The position numbers were made by a program, and so were the translations under genes. Below are positions 11,910 to 23,100 of a DNA stretch of 64,000 nucleotides, piece by piece. A model generated the notes under the pieces. It was given only the letters and a program-made list of their open reading frames with translations, was not told where the DNA came from and made no database searches. How positions within the stretch are numbered: the stretch's first letter is position 1; each line of letters starts with the position of its first letter. Source of the DNA: Iris pallida (lineage: Eukaryota; Streptophyta; Magnoliopsida; Asparagales; Iridaceae); the NCBI GenBank assembly GCA_029216955.1, contig JANAVB010002199.1:13757417-13821416 (forward strand). The letters run 5' to 3'.

Positions 11910-14900
11910 CTACTCGTAAGGTGGCAAGCATGAGGAGTTAAGACAACCAAGGTATACAGAAAGAGATATACCTTGTGAGTCAAACAGGTACGGATACCGT
12001 GATCGGATATCATCCTCAGGTTCCCACGTTGACTCCCCTAAAGAGTGATGACCCCAAGCAACCCGGACAAGGCTAATTGTTCGGTTCTTGAGTATCTTCT
12101 CTCTTCGGTCCAAAATAGACACAGGCTGTTCCTCGTAAGACAGGTTGGTACCAACAACCAGCTCAGAATGATCAAGAATATGGCTTGGGTCTGATACATA
12201 CCTTCGCAACTGAGATACATGAAATACGTCATGCACCTCTCGTAACGAAGGTGGAAGGGATAAACGATAAGCAACATCGCCTATCCTCTCAAGAATAACA
12301 AATGGGCCCACGTACCGCGGACTCAACTTCCCGCGAACGCCAAACCTAATGACCCCACGGGTAGGTGAGATCCGCAAGAACACGTGGTCCCCAACAGAAA
12401 ACTCTAGCGGCCTATGATGCTGGTCCGCCCAATGACGATGCCGATCCTGTGCAACTCGAAGTCGCTCTCTAATTCCTTTGACTAATTCAACTGTCTAAAC
12501 AATCATTTTCGGGCCTAACATCTTTCTCTCCCCGATATCATCCCATGCTAGTGGCGACCTACACTTCTTACCATATAGTGCTTCAAACGGCGCCATCTGG
12601 ATACTGGCTTGATAACTGTTGTTATAAGAAAACTCAACTAAGTGTAGGTGGCTCTCCCAAGATCCTCCAAAATCTAGGGTGCAAGCTCGCAACATATCTT
12701 CTAGGGTCTGAATTGTTCTTTCTGATTGCCCGTCCGTCTGTGGATGGTAAGCCGTGCTAAATCTTAACTTGGTACCCAAGCTATGATGTAAGCTCTTCCA
12801 AAAATGTGATGTAAAACGGGTATCTCTGTCTGACACAATACTGACTGGGACCCCATGCTGCCTGACTATCTGCTGCATATACAATTCTGCCAACTTCTCC
12901 GTAGATTGACCTACTCTAAAAGGAAGAAAGTGTGCCACCTTTGTAAGCCGATCTACTATCACCCAAATAGCATTTTTACCACTTGGTGATCTTGGTAAAC
13001 CGGTCACAAAGTCCATTGTAATATGTTCCCACTTCCATTCCGGGATAGGAAGCGGTTGCAATAACCCAGCTGGCCTCTGCTGTTCTGCCTTCACTTGCTG
13101 ACATACCAAGCAACGGAAAACGAATCTAGCTATCTCCCTCTTCATCTCGTTCCACCAGAAGTGCTGCTTGATATTTTGGTACATCTTGGTCCCTCCAGGG
13201 TGTATGGAATACTGAGAGCTGTGAGCTTCTGCCATAACCTCCTGTCTGATATCTCCACTAGGCACACATAGACGTGACCCAAACCTAAGTATACCATCTT
13301 CATGAATTCTCATCTCCTTCCTGAGTCCTGACTCACATTCTGTCCTAAGCTTCTGAATCCTTGGGTATTGTGCCTGAGCTGCCTTGATCCTATCTACCAA
13401 GTTGGATTGAACTTGTAGACTCGCCAGAACTCCTACATCACTAGGAAGTAAAACCTCGATGCCCATCTCCTGAAGGTCTTCTAAGATATGCTTCTGTGTT
13501 GTTAACATAAATACGCCGCCTCTCCTGCTGAGAGCGTCTGCTACCACATTAGCCTTGCCTGGATGATACTGAAGCTCCACGTCATAGTCCTTAATCAACT
13601 CCAACCATCTTCTCTGTCTCATGTTCAGTTCCTTCTGAGTAAAAATGTACTTCAGACTTTTGTGGTCTGTGTACATGTCCACTCGATCACCATATAAGTA
13701 ATGCCTCCATAGCTTCAAAGCAAATACTACTGCCGCCAACTCCAAATCATGAGTTGGATAATTCTTCTCATAGTCTCGAAGTTGCCTAGATGCGTATGCT
13801 ATCACCTTCCCATGCTGCATGAGGACACATCCAAGTCCTTTACCTGACGCATCACAATAAACGATAAAACCTCCGGGTCCAACTGGCAATGTAAGAATAG
13901 GTGCTGATATCAACTTCTGCTTTAGATTCTCAAATGATGTCTGACATTTTGCCGACCAGACGAATGGTACATCCTTCCGTGTCAAGCGGGTCATGGGTGC
14001 TGAAAGCCTTGCAAAGTCTGATAAAAACCTTCTGTAATATCCTGCCAATCCCAAGAAACTCCGTATATCTGCTACGGTCTTGGGTACTGGCCAACTCTCT
14101 ACTGCTTCTACCTTCTTGGGATCTACTGCTAATCCAGCTCCTGATATGATATGACCCAAAAATAAAATGTGATTCGTCCAGAACTCACACTTGCTGAGCT
14201 TGGCATACAACTGGTTCTCTCTCAGAACCTGTAACACTTTTCTGAGGTGGTCTTCATGCTCCTCTTCACTAGCAGAGTATACGAGAATGTCGTCAAGAAA
14301 CACAATGACAAACTGATCTAAGTATGGCATAAAGATGCGGTTCATCAAATCTATAAATATTGCTGGAGCATTGGTCAAACCAAACGGCATTACTAAGAAT
14401 TCATAATGCCCATACTTCGACTTGAATGTTGTCTTGGGAATGTCCTCCTTCCGAACCCTCACTTGATGATACCCTGAACGAAGATCTATCTTGGAGAAAA
14501 CTCTACCTTTGCTCAACTGATCAAATAAGTCGTCGATCCTTGGTAGTGGGTATTTGTTCTTTACTGTCGCCGCGTTAAGCTTCCTGTAGTCAATACACAG
14601 TCTGGACGACCCATCCTTCTTCCCCACAAGTACCACTGGTGCTGCCCATGGTGATATGCTAGCTTGGATGAACTTCTTCTCCTTCAGTTCCTCTATGTGC
14701 TGATATACCTTGGCCTGCTCGGAATCCGCCATTCTGTAAACTCGATCTGATATCGGTTTAGTTCCAGGTGCCAATTCTATACTGAACTCAATATCTTTAA
14801 CCGGTGGTAGACCTGGAAGTTCTTCAGGAAATACGTCTAGAAACTCTTCAACTACCTTCGGGACCTGAACTTCTTCCATTGCCGTTATTACTCCCTGCTC

Positions 14901-14934
14901 TTGTTGAGTTGTCTCTGATCTGACTAAGGTGAAT
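11910..14934 (-). pseudogene. pol: Chromovirus A pol: RT, RNase H, integrase, chromodomain (broken)
   Basis: Domains in order on the minus strand: RT with the catalytic [10 protein letters not shown] (near 14280); RNase H starting [11 protein letters not shown] (near 13862); an integrase zinc-binding segment HPGG..C..C (near 13200-13090); an integrase core with DFVTGLP, SDRDTRF and [11 protein letters not shown] as the D, D, E region (13010-12720); and a C-terminal chromodomain (about 12130-11960, [22 protein letters not shown]). A CAG-to-TAG change (12495-12497) cuts the frame between integrase and the C-terminal part; copies B and C have CAG there. A 23-bp deletion near 14940, compared with copy B, throws protease and RT out of frame. 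The wild-type role is reverse transcription and integration; this copy cannot make a full polyprotein. Confidence 0.9.
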
Positions 14935-15414
14935 CTATACACTCCCTCTACGATAATCTATCGTCGCATGACTGTCTTTCAGCCAGTCCATGCCTAAGAT
15001 AATGTCGAAATTTCCAACAGGAAATTCTATCAACCGGGCGGGTAAGGAATGCCCGTAAACTACAACGCCACATGCTAGAATAACTCTACTAACTCCTACG
15101 AGCCCATTGCCAGTGAGTTTATTTAACCTCCCTGGCAATACCTCGAATTCTATTCCTAGCCGTGTTGTAAATTGTGCAGATATAAATGAGTGCGATGCTC
15201 CCGAATCAAACAATGCTACTGCGGGATAAGAGGCGACGAGAATATTACCTGCCACAACATCTCCTGATGCCAATGCCTCTTCCAAGGACAGAGTGAATGC
15301 CTGCCCTCGACCTCCTTGCTGGTTCCCATGCTGCGGCCTAGCCTGGTGCTGTCGCTGGCCCCTGTCTTGGTGATGCTGGGGTGGCCTATGCTGGTGTTGC
15401 TGCATCGGCGGTCC
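14935..15414 (-). pseudogene. pro: Chromovirus A protease region
   Basis: This is the retropepsin-like aspartic protease that normally releases Gag and Pol products. The active-site motif [13 protein letters not shown] lies near 15215-15180, followed by FDIILGMDWL, typical of plant gypsy proteases. The frame begins directly after an in-frame TAG (15415-15417) that ends gag, through a Gln/His-rich linker ([13 protein letters not shown]). It runs out at 14935 because a 23-bp segment present in copies B (about 40270-40292) and C is missing. Confidence 0.85.
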
Positions 15415-15417
15415 CTA
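15415..15417 (-). other. In-frame amber codon between gag and pro-pol (copy A)
   Basis: The minus-strand codon order is CGG CAG TAG GGA CCG CCG ATG CAG, so pro-pol continues in the same frame. The same TAG is present in copies B (40769-40771) and C (62555-62557). CAG TAG G resembles the context of readthrough stops in some retroelements. Whether readthrough happens is inference; the copies share recent ancestry, so conservation is weak evidence. Confidence 0.6.
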
Positions 15418-16248
15418 CTGCCGAAACATCTGAGCCTGTGGCATTAACGGACGCTGGGCCAATGGTCTCACTGCCACTGCGGGTCCTCGATACTGCCCTG
15501 CCTCCAGTGCTGGCAGAGCAGGAAACTGCTGTACTGGTCCTCCTGACTTTGAATTTATGGGACATGTGGTAACCCGATGATCTGGATTTCCACATATCAA
15601 ACACAGTCTGTTCAATATTCGACACACATCTCTAGTATGCCATATCTTCCCGCAATAAGTGCAGCCCGCTGGGGGTTGCTGGTTCTTCCTCTGTTGCTGT
15701 TGCTGCTGCCTGGGTGGTGGTGCTGGCCCTCGCATTGCCACATCGTGAATGCGAATGCCAAGGGATGGTGCTGTTGTCTGGGGCGTTGCTCCCCCTCCTC
15801 CTTCAATCTGACTGTGAGATCTCTTCTGACCTCCAGTCCTCGCCGTGATTCTCTGAATGATGATCTCATGCCTTCGGGTCGCCGTCAATACTTCGTCAAA
15901 AGTCTGGTAGTTGTGCCCTTCTATCAATTGCAAGAGCTCAAGATGAAACCCTTGCTGGAACCTCATAGCCCTCTGGCTCTCTGTTGCTACCATCTCTGGG
16001 GCGAACCTGCTCAATCTGCAGAACTTTGCTGCATAGGCATCTACCGTCTTGCCGGCCTGCTTGAGGTTGATAAACTTCTGTTGTAGCTCAAACTGTGCCA
16101 CAACCCCATAGTACTTCGTCTTGAACCTTGCAGTAAAATTGTCCCAAGCAACAGGACGTCTGATGCCCACTTCCTCTAATTCCCACCAATCACGTGCGAG
16201 ATCCTGAAGTAACAACTTCACTTGATCCACACGTTCTTCTGCCGGCAC
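15415..16248 (-). pseudogene. gag: Chromovirus A gag, C-terminal part (split by the Tat element)
   Basis: Encodes the second half of the capsid region (VKLLLQDLARDWWELEE.., FQQGFHLELLQL) and two CCHC zinc knuckles in tandem near 15665-15560: C-TY-C-GKIW-H-TRDV-C and C-LI-C-GNPD-H-RVTT-C. These bind element RNA during packaging. The frame ends in an amber codon (15415-15417), immediately followed in the same frame by protease. The upstream half of gag is 17 kb away at 33285-33862, separated by the Tat insertion at the duplicated GGCAC. Confidence 0.9.
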
Positions 16249-17195
16249 TGTAGGTCCAAAAAATCAAACCGCGCCTAGGTTTGATTCAACTGATTGATCA
16301 GAACGTGTCTACACACAGATGGCGCCTACTTCACCAACAAACTCAGAATGTGCCTATTTCTTCATCACAGAGGCGAACTTCACAAACCGCGCTTAGCTGA
16401 CGTGGAGTCATCATTACCCGACAAACACGAAAATCGAGAAGGCGCTATCATTCCTATGATGGCGCGGCGCTCGAGGAAGATATGACAGCTGTCTAAACAG
16501 ATTGCGCCTACATCAAAGAACTAGGCGCTATCATCAGACTGCGCCTACTTTTGACTATATCAAGCACACTTCGCAGACTGCGCCTACTTTTGACTATATC
16601 AAGCACACTTCGCAGATTGCGCCTACTTCTATCCAAACTCAGCACACTTTGCAGATTGCGCCTACGAAGAAGGCGCAGTTCAAAACAACATCAATTCAGA
16701 GCTTGCCACGTGTCCCTGAAACAGGCGCGCTTTGACTAAATCAACGCCTAACTACCACTCTACATGTCCAACACGTGTCCCACTAACTGTACACGACCAA
16801 GCGCATTTTAATCAAATAATGCCACGTGTCTAGAGCAGTTGGTGCACGTTCGTGATAATGGAGTGAAAACAGGCGCAGTTTGTCATACGTGCTCAAAACA
16901 GGCGCACTTCAACCAGGCGCTCTCCAGAATAACTGCCCAAAACAGTTATTTCAGAACTCTATAAATAGAGTTTCGTTTCCATTCAACAGATCACGAAAAA
17001 GATCAAGAGAAATCAGAGTTTTCGTCCAAGTGCTGCTGCGTTCTTCAGAGATTCAAGTCTTCAAAATTCACATCGTCCAAGGGATAAAGCGATCGTCATT
17101 CAGATCGGATTCCTATAGTTGTACTTTCCCAGAATTCTTGTAATATTCTTTACAAAGTTTGTGAAATAAAGATCATACTTTTGTTTTTGCAAACA
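16249..17195 (+). repeat. 5' LTR of the Tat element
   Basis: TGTAGGTCC to TTGCAAACA, 947 bp. A canonical TATA box TATAAATAG lies at 16960-16968, with transcription expected to start about 30 bp downstream. AATAAA at 17165-17170 near the 3' end is a polyadenylation signal candidate. About 20 GGCGC/GCGCC words lie between 16265 and 16925, all upstream of the TATA box; I see none downstream. From the TATA box to 17197 there is no ATG. Confidence 0.95.
16960..16968 (+). promoter_or_regulatory. LTR TATA box (TATAAATAG)
   Basis: Perfect plant TATA element about 240 bp before the gag-pol AUG. The identical copy in the 3' LTR is at 33049-33057. It is preceded by the GCGCCTA-rich U3. Confidence 0.8.
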
Positions 17196-17197
17196 AA

Positions 17198-20100
17198 ATG
17201 GCGACTCTGCTGGGGACGACCTTTTCCTCCGATGAAGAGGTGACAACTCAATGTGACACGTCGTCTATTGGCTCGACGCAGAAGACTTTGGTCGTGAAAG
17301 TCGACCAAACGGCTTACGAAGCAATGATTAATGCACAAAGCACTCCTCGCCGCACTACGACTTCCGTCAAGAGTAAGACTCGCTCAGTGTGGGCTCCCAA
17401 GAACTCTGCTCCTTCTCTGATGAAGAACGCTGCCACTTCTTCGGCACAACCTGCTGTTTCCAAGACACCAGTGCCTATCTCTAGCAACCTGGCGCAGTCT
17501 GTTCCCTCTTTAGGGAAACAGAATGTTCAGGCGCAGTCTGCGGCCAAACATGCCAACCAGGCACAGTCTGTTCTCTCCTTAGAGAAACAGGCGCAGTCTG
17601 CTGTCAAACCATCTTTTGGCACAGTTCATGTCAAAACAGCACAATCTCTGCCTCACAATCAGGCACAGTCTATTCTCTCCTTAGGGAAACAGGCGCAGTC
17701 TACCACCAAACCTTCTTCTGGCACAATTTGTGCCAAATTGGCACAAGTTAAATCTTCTGATGCTGCCAAGGCTCAATCCAATACATTTGCTGCCCTGACT
17801 AAACAGGCGCAGTCTACTCAGGCGCAGTCTACTCAGGCGCAGTCTACTCCGAATCACTCCAGAATCCAGAAACCCCAAACTGCTCAGGCGCACTTTGCTG
17901 AGGACAGTCCTTTGGCTGTTCCTTCTTCCATTCCATCAAAAGGAAAAGGCCCCTTGGTCTTCTCCCAATCTTCCCAAGCTCAAAACTTGAAAGATAACAG
18001 AGGGAAATGCTCTTTAGCTATCCCTTCATCTCAAAACAATGGGAAAGGTCCTCTGGCCTTTTCCAAGTCTTCTTCGATTCTTATCGAGGAGGATCCAACT
18101 GATAGTGCCTCTGCACCTATTAATACGAATATCCCCCTTAACAAGGGTTCTCGTACTAATCAGAGAGGTATTTTACCTACTCCCAAGGCAAATATTCAGG
18201 AATTGCCTAATTTGCGGATTTCACGATCCGAACAAGGCAAATTACAAGTTTCACAAACTGAGGTTCCCAGGGGCGGTTTAAATGATTTACGGGCATATCT
18301 TAATAGAAAACCCCAATCAAAACCTACCTCTGTAAAACGCAAGCATGCTAAGATCAACTTGCCTCAATATCAACCTTTTGAGGCAAGGAATCCTGACAAT
18401 TACGCCAATCAGATGAGTACCTCTCTTTATACTCATGGAATCGAACGTTTACGAAATCGGAATCATGTTCCAAATGTCATCTATGAGTATATCCCTGCTA
18501 CTTCTTCTCGTCCCGTTGTCTCTGATCTTCGGGATCATCTCAGGCAGAAACGGAATATCACCCCCAGTTCTCCCAAACAATCACAAGTTCATCATTGCAA
18601 TCATCCTCACGAAGTGGTTATCAAATGTTGTTGCCAAACAACCAAACGTTCTGTCTTCGAGCGTCTGACTTTCCCTTCTATTGATCAAAAGAGTGATGAT
18701 GAAGAAGAGGTAATGTTTGCCTCTGTCAACATGACTTCCAGAGATTCTGGGGGTAGAAAATGCAAGCACGGAAAGACCCGAAGACCTAGCCAGCACTATC
18801 TTGACCGACTTAGAGAATCAGATGATGGTGTTTACCAGCATACTCGATCTCGAAGCCGAGAAACAATCGGTCAAAGGAATCTTCCTTACAGTGATCGGTC
18901 TACTTCTCATGATGGGGGTAATTCGGACTTTGCTGTCGACAGTGATGACTCTGAACAAACTGTGTCATCTGTCATGGCACGAGAAGTGACAGCATACGTT
19001 ACTGAAGAACAAGATGCTTCTGGTTCTAACAATCAGAATCAAAGGATTGTTGCACTAGAGGAACAATTGAAGACTATGGCCGAAATGATGGCTAAAATGC
19101 ATGATGTTATTATGGCTCAGCACACTCCACCGGTCATAACTCCTGAACCATTGATTTCTTCCACTCCTCAGAACCCTGGTCTGGGGGTACCACCTCTTCC
19201 AAACATCACAGTACCAGCTCAGGTTACTTTTAGCCAAACTGGTGCTGGGGGTGATGCTTACCATGCAGTTCCTCCTCCGGCTATTACTAATCAATCTAGC
19301 AATCCTCAATCTTCAGGGAATGCTAATGATGCTGTTGAACAATTGCGGAATCAATTTGAAGCCTATACACAAAGGGAAGGCTTACAACGGTTGGGCATTA
19401 AACAACCCTATCCCGCCGAATGGAAGAAAATGCAGTTTCCGCCAAAATATAAATTCCCTACCATTATGCAGTTCGATGGTACTTCATCTCCCAATCAGTA
19501 TATTAATCATTTTGAATTGATGACTGATCCTCTTCAGCCTAATGATGCCCTTCTTACTCGGGTATTCGTCAGTTGCTTAACTGGCGCTGCTTATGACTGG
19601 TACCGAAGTCTACCAGATGGATGTATCACTTCTTTTGCTGGTTTCAAACAGATGTTCCTTGAACGATTTTATGAAGGCGTCAATGACATGACTATGTCAG
19701 CCCTCATTAAAATCAAACAAAGAAATAATGAGCCTGCTGAGCAATTTATCGAGAGGTTCCGTCGCGAAGCTCTCAAAATGCCAATGGGAACTCCATCTGC
19801 TGTTACAATTGATACTTGTAAGAATAATCTCTTGCCAATTATCAGTATGTGGACAGGGGCAACTCAATTCCAAGACTGGCCTTCTTTCATTATTAATGCT
19901 AAGGCAGCAGAACTCAGCGCTGAAAAATTCAAGACATTGGGGGTTCACATGAATCCTGACCAAGGCGATCATAGCTCAAACTCTAACAACAATCGCCAGA
20001 ATAATAATAGAAAAGGCAAAGATACATCTGCTCCTAAAGAAACTTTGGCCATTGACTTGAGAAGCAAAGAAGCACTGGCTGTCAATATTGCTCAATCTGC

Positions 20101-23100
20101 ACCTATTCCATCACAACAACCTCAAAGAGCACCACGTCCTAAAGAAGAATACTCTTTCGATGAAGATGATATCATGGGTATCTTTGAATGTCTTACAAAA
20201 AGCAACAAACTGCAATTACCCGACCCTAAAAGGCCGGAAGAGGTTGGTAAGACTGATCATCCTAAGTATTGTGTTTACCACAGATTTATCGGACATCCTA
20301 CTCGAGCATGTTATGTGCTTAAAGGAAAAATACAAGAGATGATCAAATCTGGAGCAGTAACCCTCGAACAAGATGAAAAGATGGTGACGGCTAATGTCGT
20401 CTCTGTTCAGTTCGACGAATTTCCACCAATGCAGATAGAAGATGGTGTAGTTCCCATTCCTCGAACCACTCTCGAGCTTGTAAACCTTCCACCTTTTCGA
20501 AATGAAGGACTAGTCCCTTTATCTACTTCTAAAGGGGAAATCATATGGATTCATCCAGATCTGGTCTCAGATTTTGAATCCTCCGCCTCTTCTTCATCTA
20601 AACAAAAGAAAAATTCCAAAGGCAAGTTTAAAAGTTGTAATATGGTTTCTCTTGAACCATTAAATGAAGAAGAGATCCTATTGGGTACCAGGTCTGGTAA
20701 GCCCTATTTACGGGAATACTCAGAGAATCAGGAAGTTCCAACCTCATCTTCTACTCCTGACACGCCTCCTGAAATTCAACCCTCTTCATCTTCAACTAAC
20801 CCAACTCCTCCTCCTGTTAAACCAGCAGTTACTGATAAAGGGAAACAACCAGCTCGTTTCGATAAAGCTCTCAAAAAGTCCACTTCTCTCGGACTCGAGA
20901 AGCCGTATAACTTTGACATACTGGCTCAACTGGCCAATACTCCTGCCAGATTGTCAATATTCGAGCTCTTGCGCCTCTCTAAGGAAACTCGAGAGACATT
21001 AAGTGAAGCTTTGTTGCAGGCAGAAAATTGTCTTGAAATTCTGAAGAAGCCGGAGAAAGAGCCTCTCTCTTGTCTCCATTGTCATAGCGTGTTGGAATTA
21101 ATTCCAAATATTACCTTCACGCAAGATGACATGCTCCTGGAAGATAATCGACATGATCGCCCTTTATATTTCACAGGGTATGTTGATACCATGAAGGTCG
21201 ATCGTATCCTGATAGATCCAGGCTCTGCACTCAGCATTATGCCTAAAACAATGTTGGATGCTTTGAAAATTCCTGTACGCAGTCTTACTGGTACAATCAC
21301 TACTATTCTGGGGTTCAATCAAGGAAGAAGTGAACCTCTGGACAAGATTCGCCTAAAATTCCAAATAGGCAATCTTCGTACAAAGGTTACTTTTTACATC
21401 ATTGATAACCATGGTTGTTCCTATAATGCTCTTCTGGGAAGACCATTCCTTCATGAGCATAATATTGTGCCATCAACTCTTCATCAATGTTTCAAATATG
21501 TTGATGACAAAGGAGAAGTTCAAAAAGAAGTTGCAGATCTCTATCCTTTCAAGGGCGTCGAAGCATACTGCAACGATGCTCGCATGTACAAAGACGAGTT
21601 CATGAAAGTTGTCTTGGCTTTAGACATTGAAGAAGAGCAGGGAATTGAATCTCAAGACACTCTTGTAATTCCTGTTAAAGGGTGTGTCTCTCAACCCTCT
21701 TCTTTTGAACCACTAACCATCTATCTTCCTCCTAGTAAAAAGGAACAAGAACCAAAGTCACAGGATACTCTTGTGATTCCTGTCAAAGGGCGCATCTCTA
21801 AGCCCTCACATGCTGAACCACTGGTCATTCGACTTCCTGCCAAGAAGACAATTTCTATGACTGACCAAGGAAAAAGGGAGCTCACCTCTTCTGAGCCATT
21901 TGTTATCGACCTTCGTCGTAACAAGCCTTCTCTTCCTCCTCGTTCTTCTTCTCCCCCTCTTGTTATCAATTTGACTAAGCCTGCTAAGGCTAAAGGTCCT
22001 ACTGTAAACACTGTTGTAAATATCAATAAAGATGCATCTCCTTTACAGTATGCTGATGTGTTATATCATGCTGAGTGTTACTTAAATATGTTAGATAGGT
22101 TAAAGCCACTCACAATTGAAGTTGTACAATCTTACCAAACAGATGTATCATTGGAATCAACGGATAGTTCATACTTTATAGTTCCTGCTCGAAAAGCTGA
22201 CGAAAGTCCAATAATCTTTATTAGAGGACCAGAACAAAAGTTTTCTTATACCGAAGACTGCAAACACGATGACACAGGACATTTACAACTCCGTCGTTAC
22301 AGTATTCAGTCTAAAGAGATCATCCGTAAAATGGGATATGATTTCAAGAGTGGACTCAACTATGGAAGAGGAAGACGAACTCCTATTCATGTTACTAGCA
22401 AGAGGAATAAGCTCGGCCTTGGTTATGTATTTACATTTCCTACTATGGCTACAGCTCCTAAGATAATTGAATCCGATGATGATGAACGCACTGTTTCTTT
22501 TGATACAGTTTCATGGGATTCTGACACTAGCATTGGTCACGTACATCGTATTGCCATATCCTCCAACATGGTCTCAGTTGAATTTTCCGATATCAACAAC
22601 GATGCTACTGATGATGACTTCGAAAAAAGCCCTGAAACTGATCCTTGGGTACAAAAGATGGACAATCAGTGGAAGCTCCGATTTGAAAAACGAGAACCAC
22701 CTACCGAAGATCAGCTAATCCAAATTGATGTAGGAGAAAACGGTATTTCCCGTCCTATATTTATTAGTAAGAATCTCCCCGAAGATGATAAGCAGGAGTT
22801 GATTCTTCTCATTCGTGAATATATTGATGTCTTTGCTTGGAGCTATGAAGACATGCCAGGTTTAGATCCCAAAATTGCTACACACAAGCTGAATATATTA
22901 CCTAATGCGAAACCTGTTAAACAACAACAACGGCGCTTCAATCCTGAAATGATGGATGCAATTGATGAAGAAGTTCGAAAACTCATTGCTTGTGGCTTTA
23001 TTCGTGAAGAACAACATCCAGACTGGGTTGCTAATGTTGTTCCAGTTTTGAAGAAGACTGGGAAAATCAGAGTCTGCATTGATTTTCGGGATTTGAACGA

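Noticed and set aside
15577..16086. 169-codon plus-strand ORF opposite chromovirus gag
   Set aside because: Antisense shadow of the conserved gag frame; the same shadow appears at 40735-41295 and 62717-63226.
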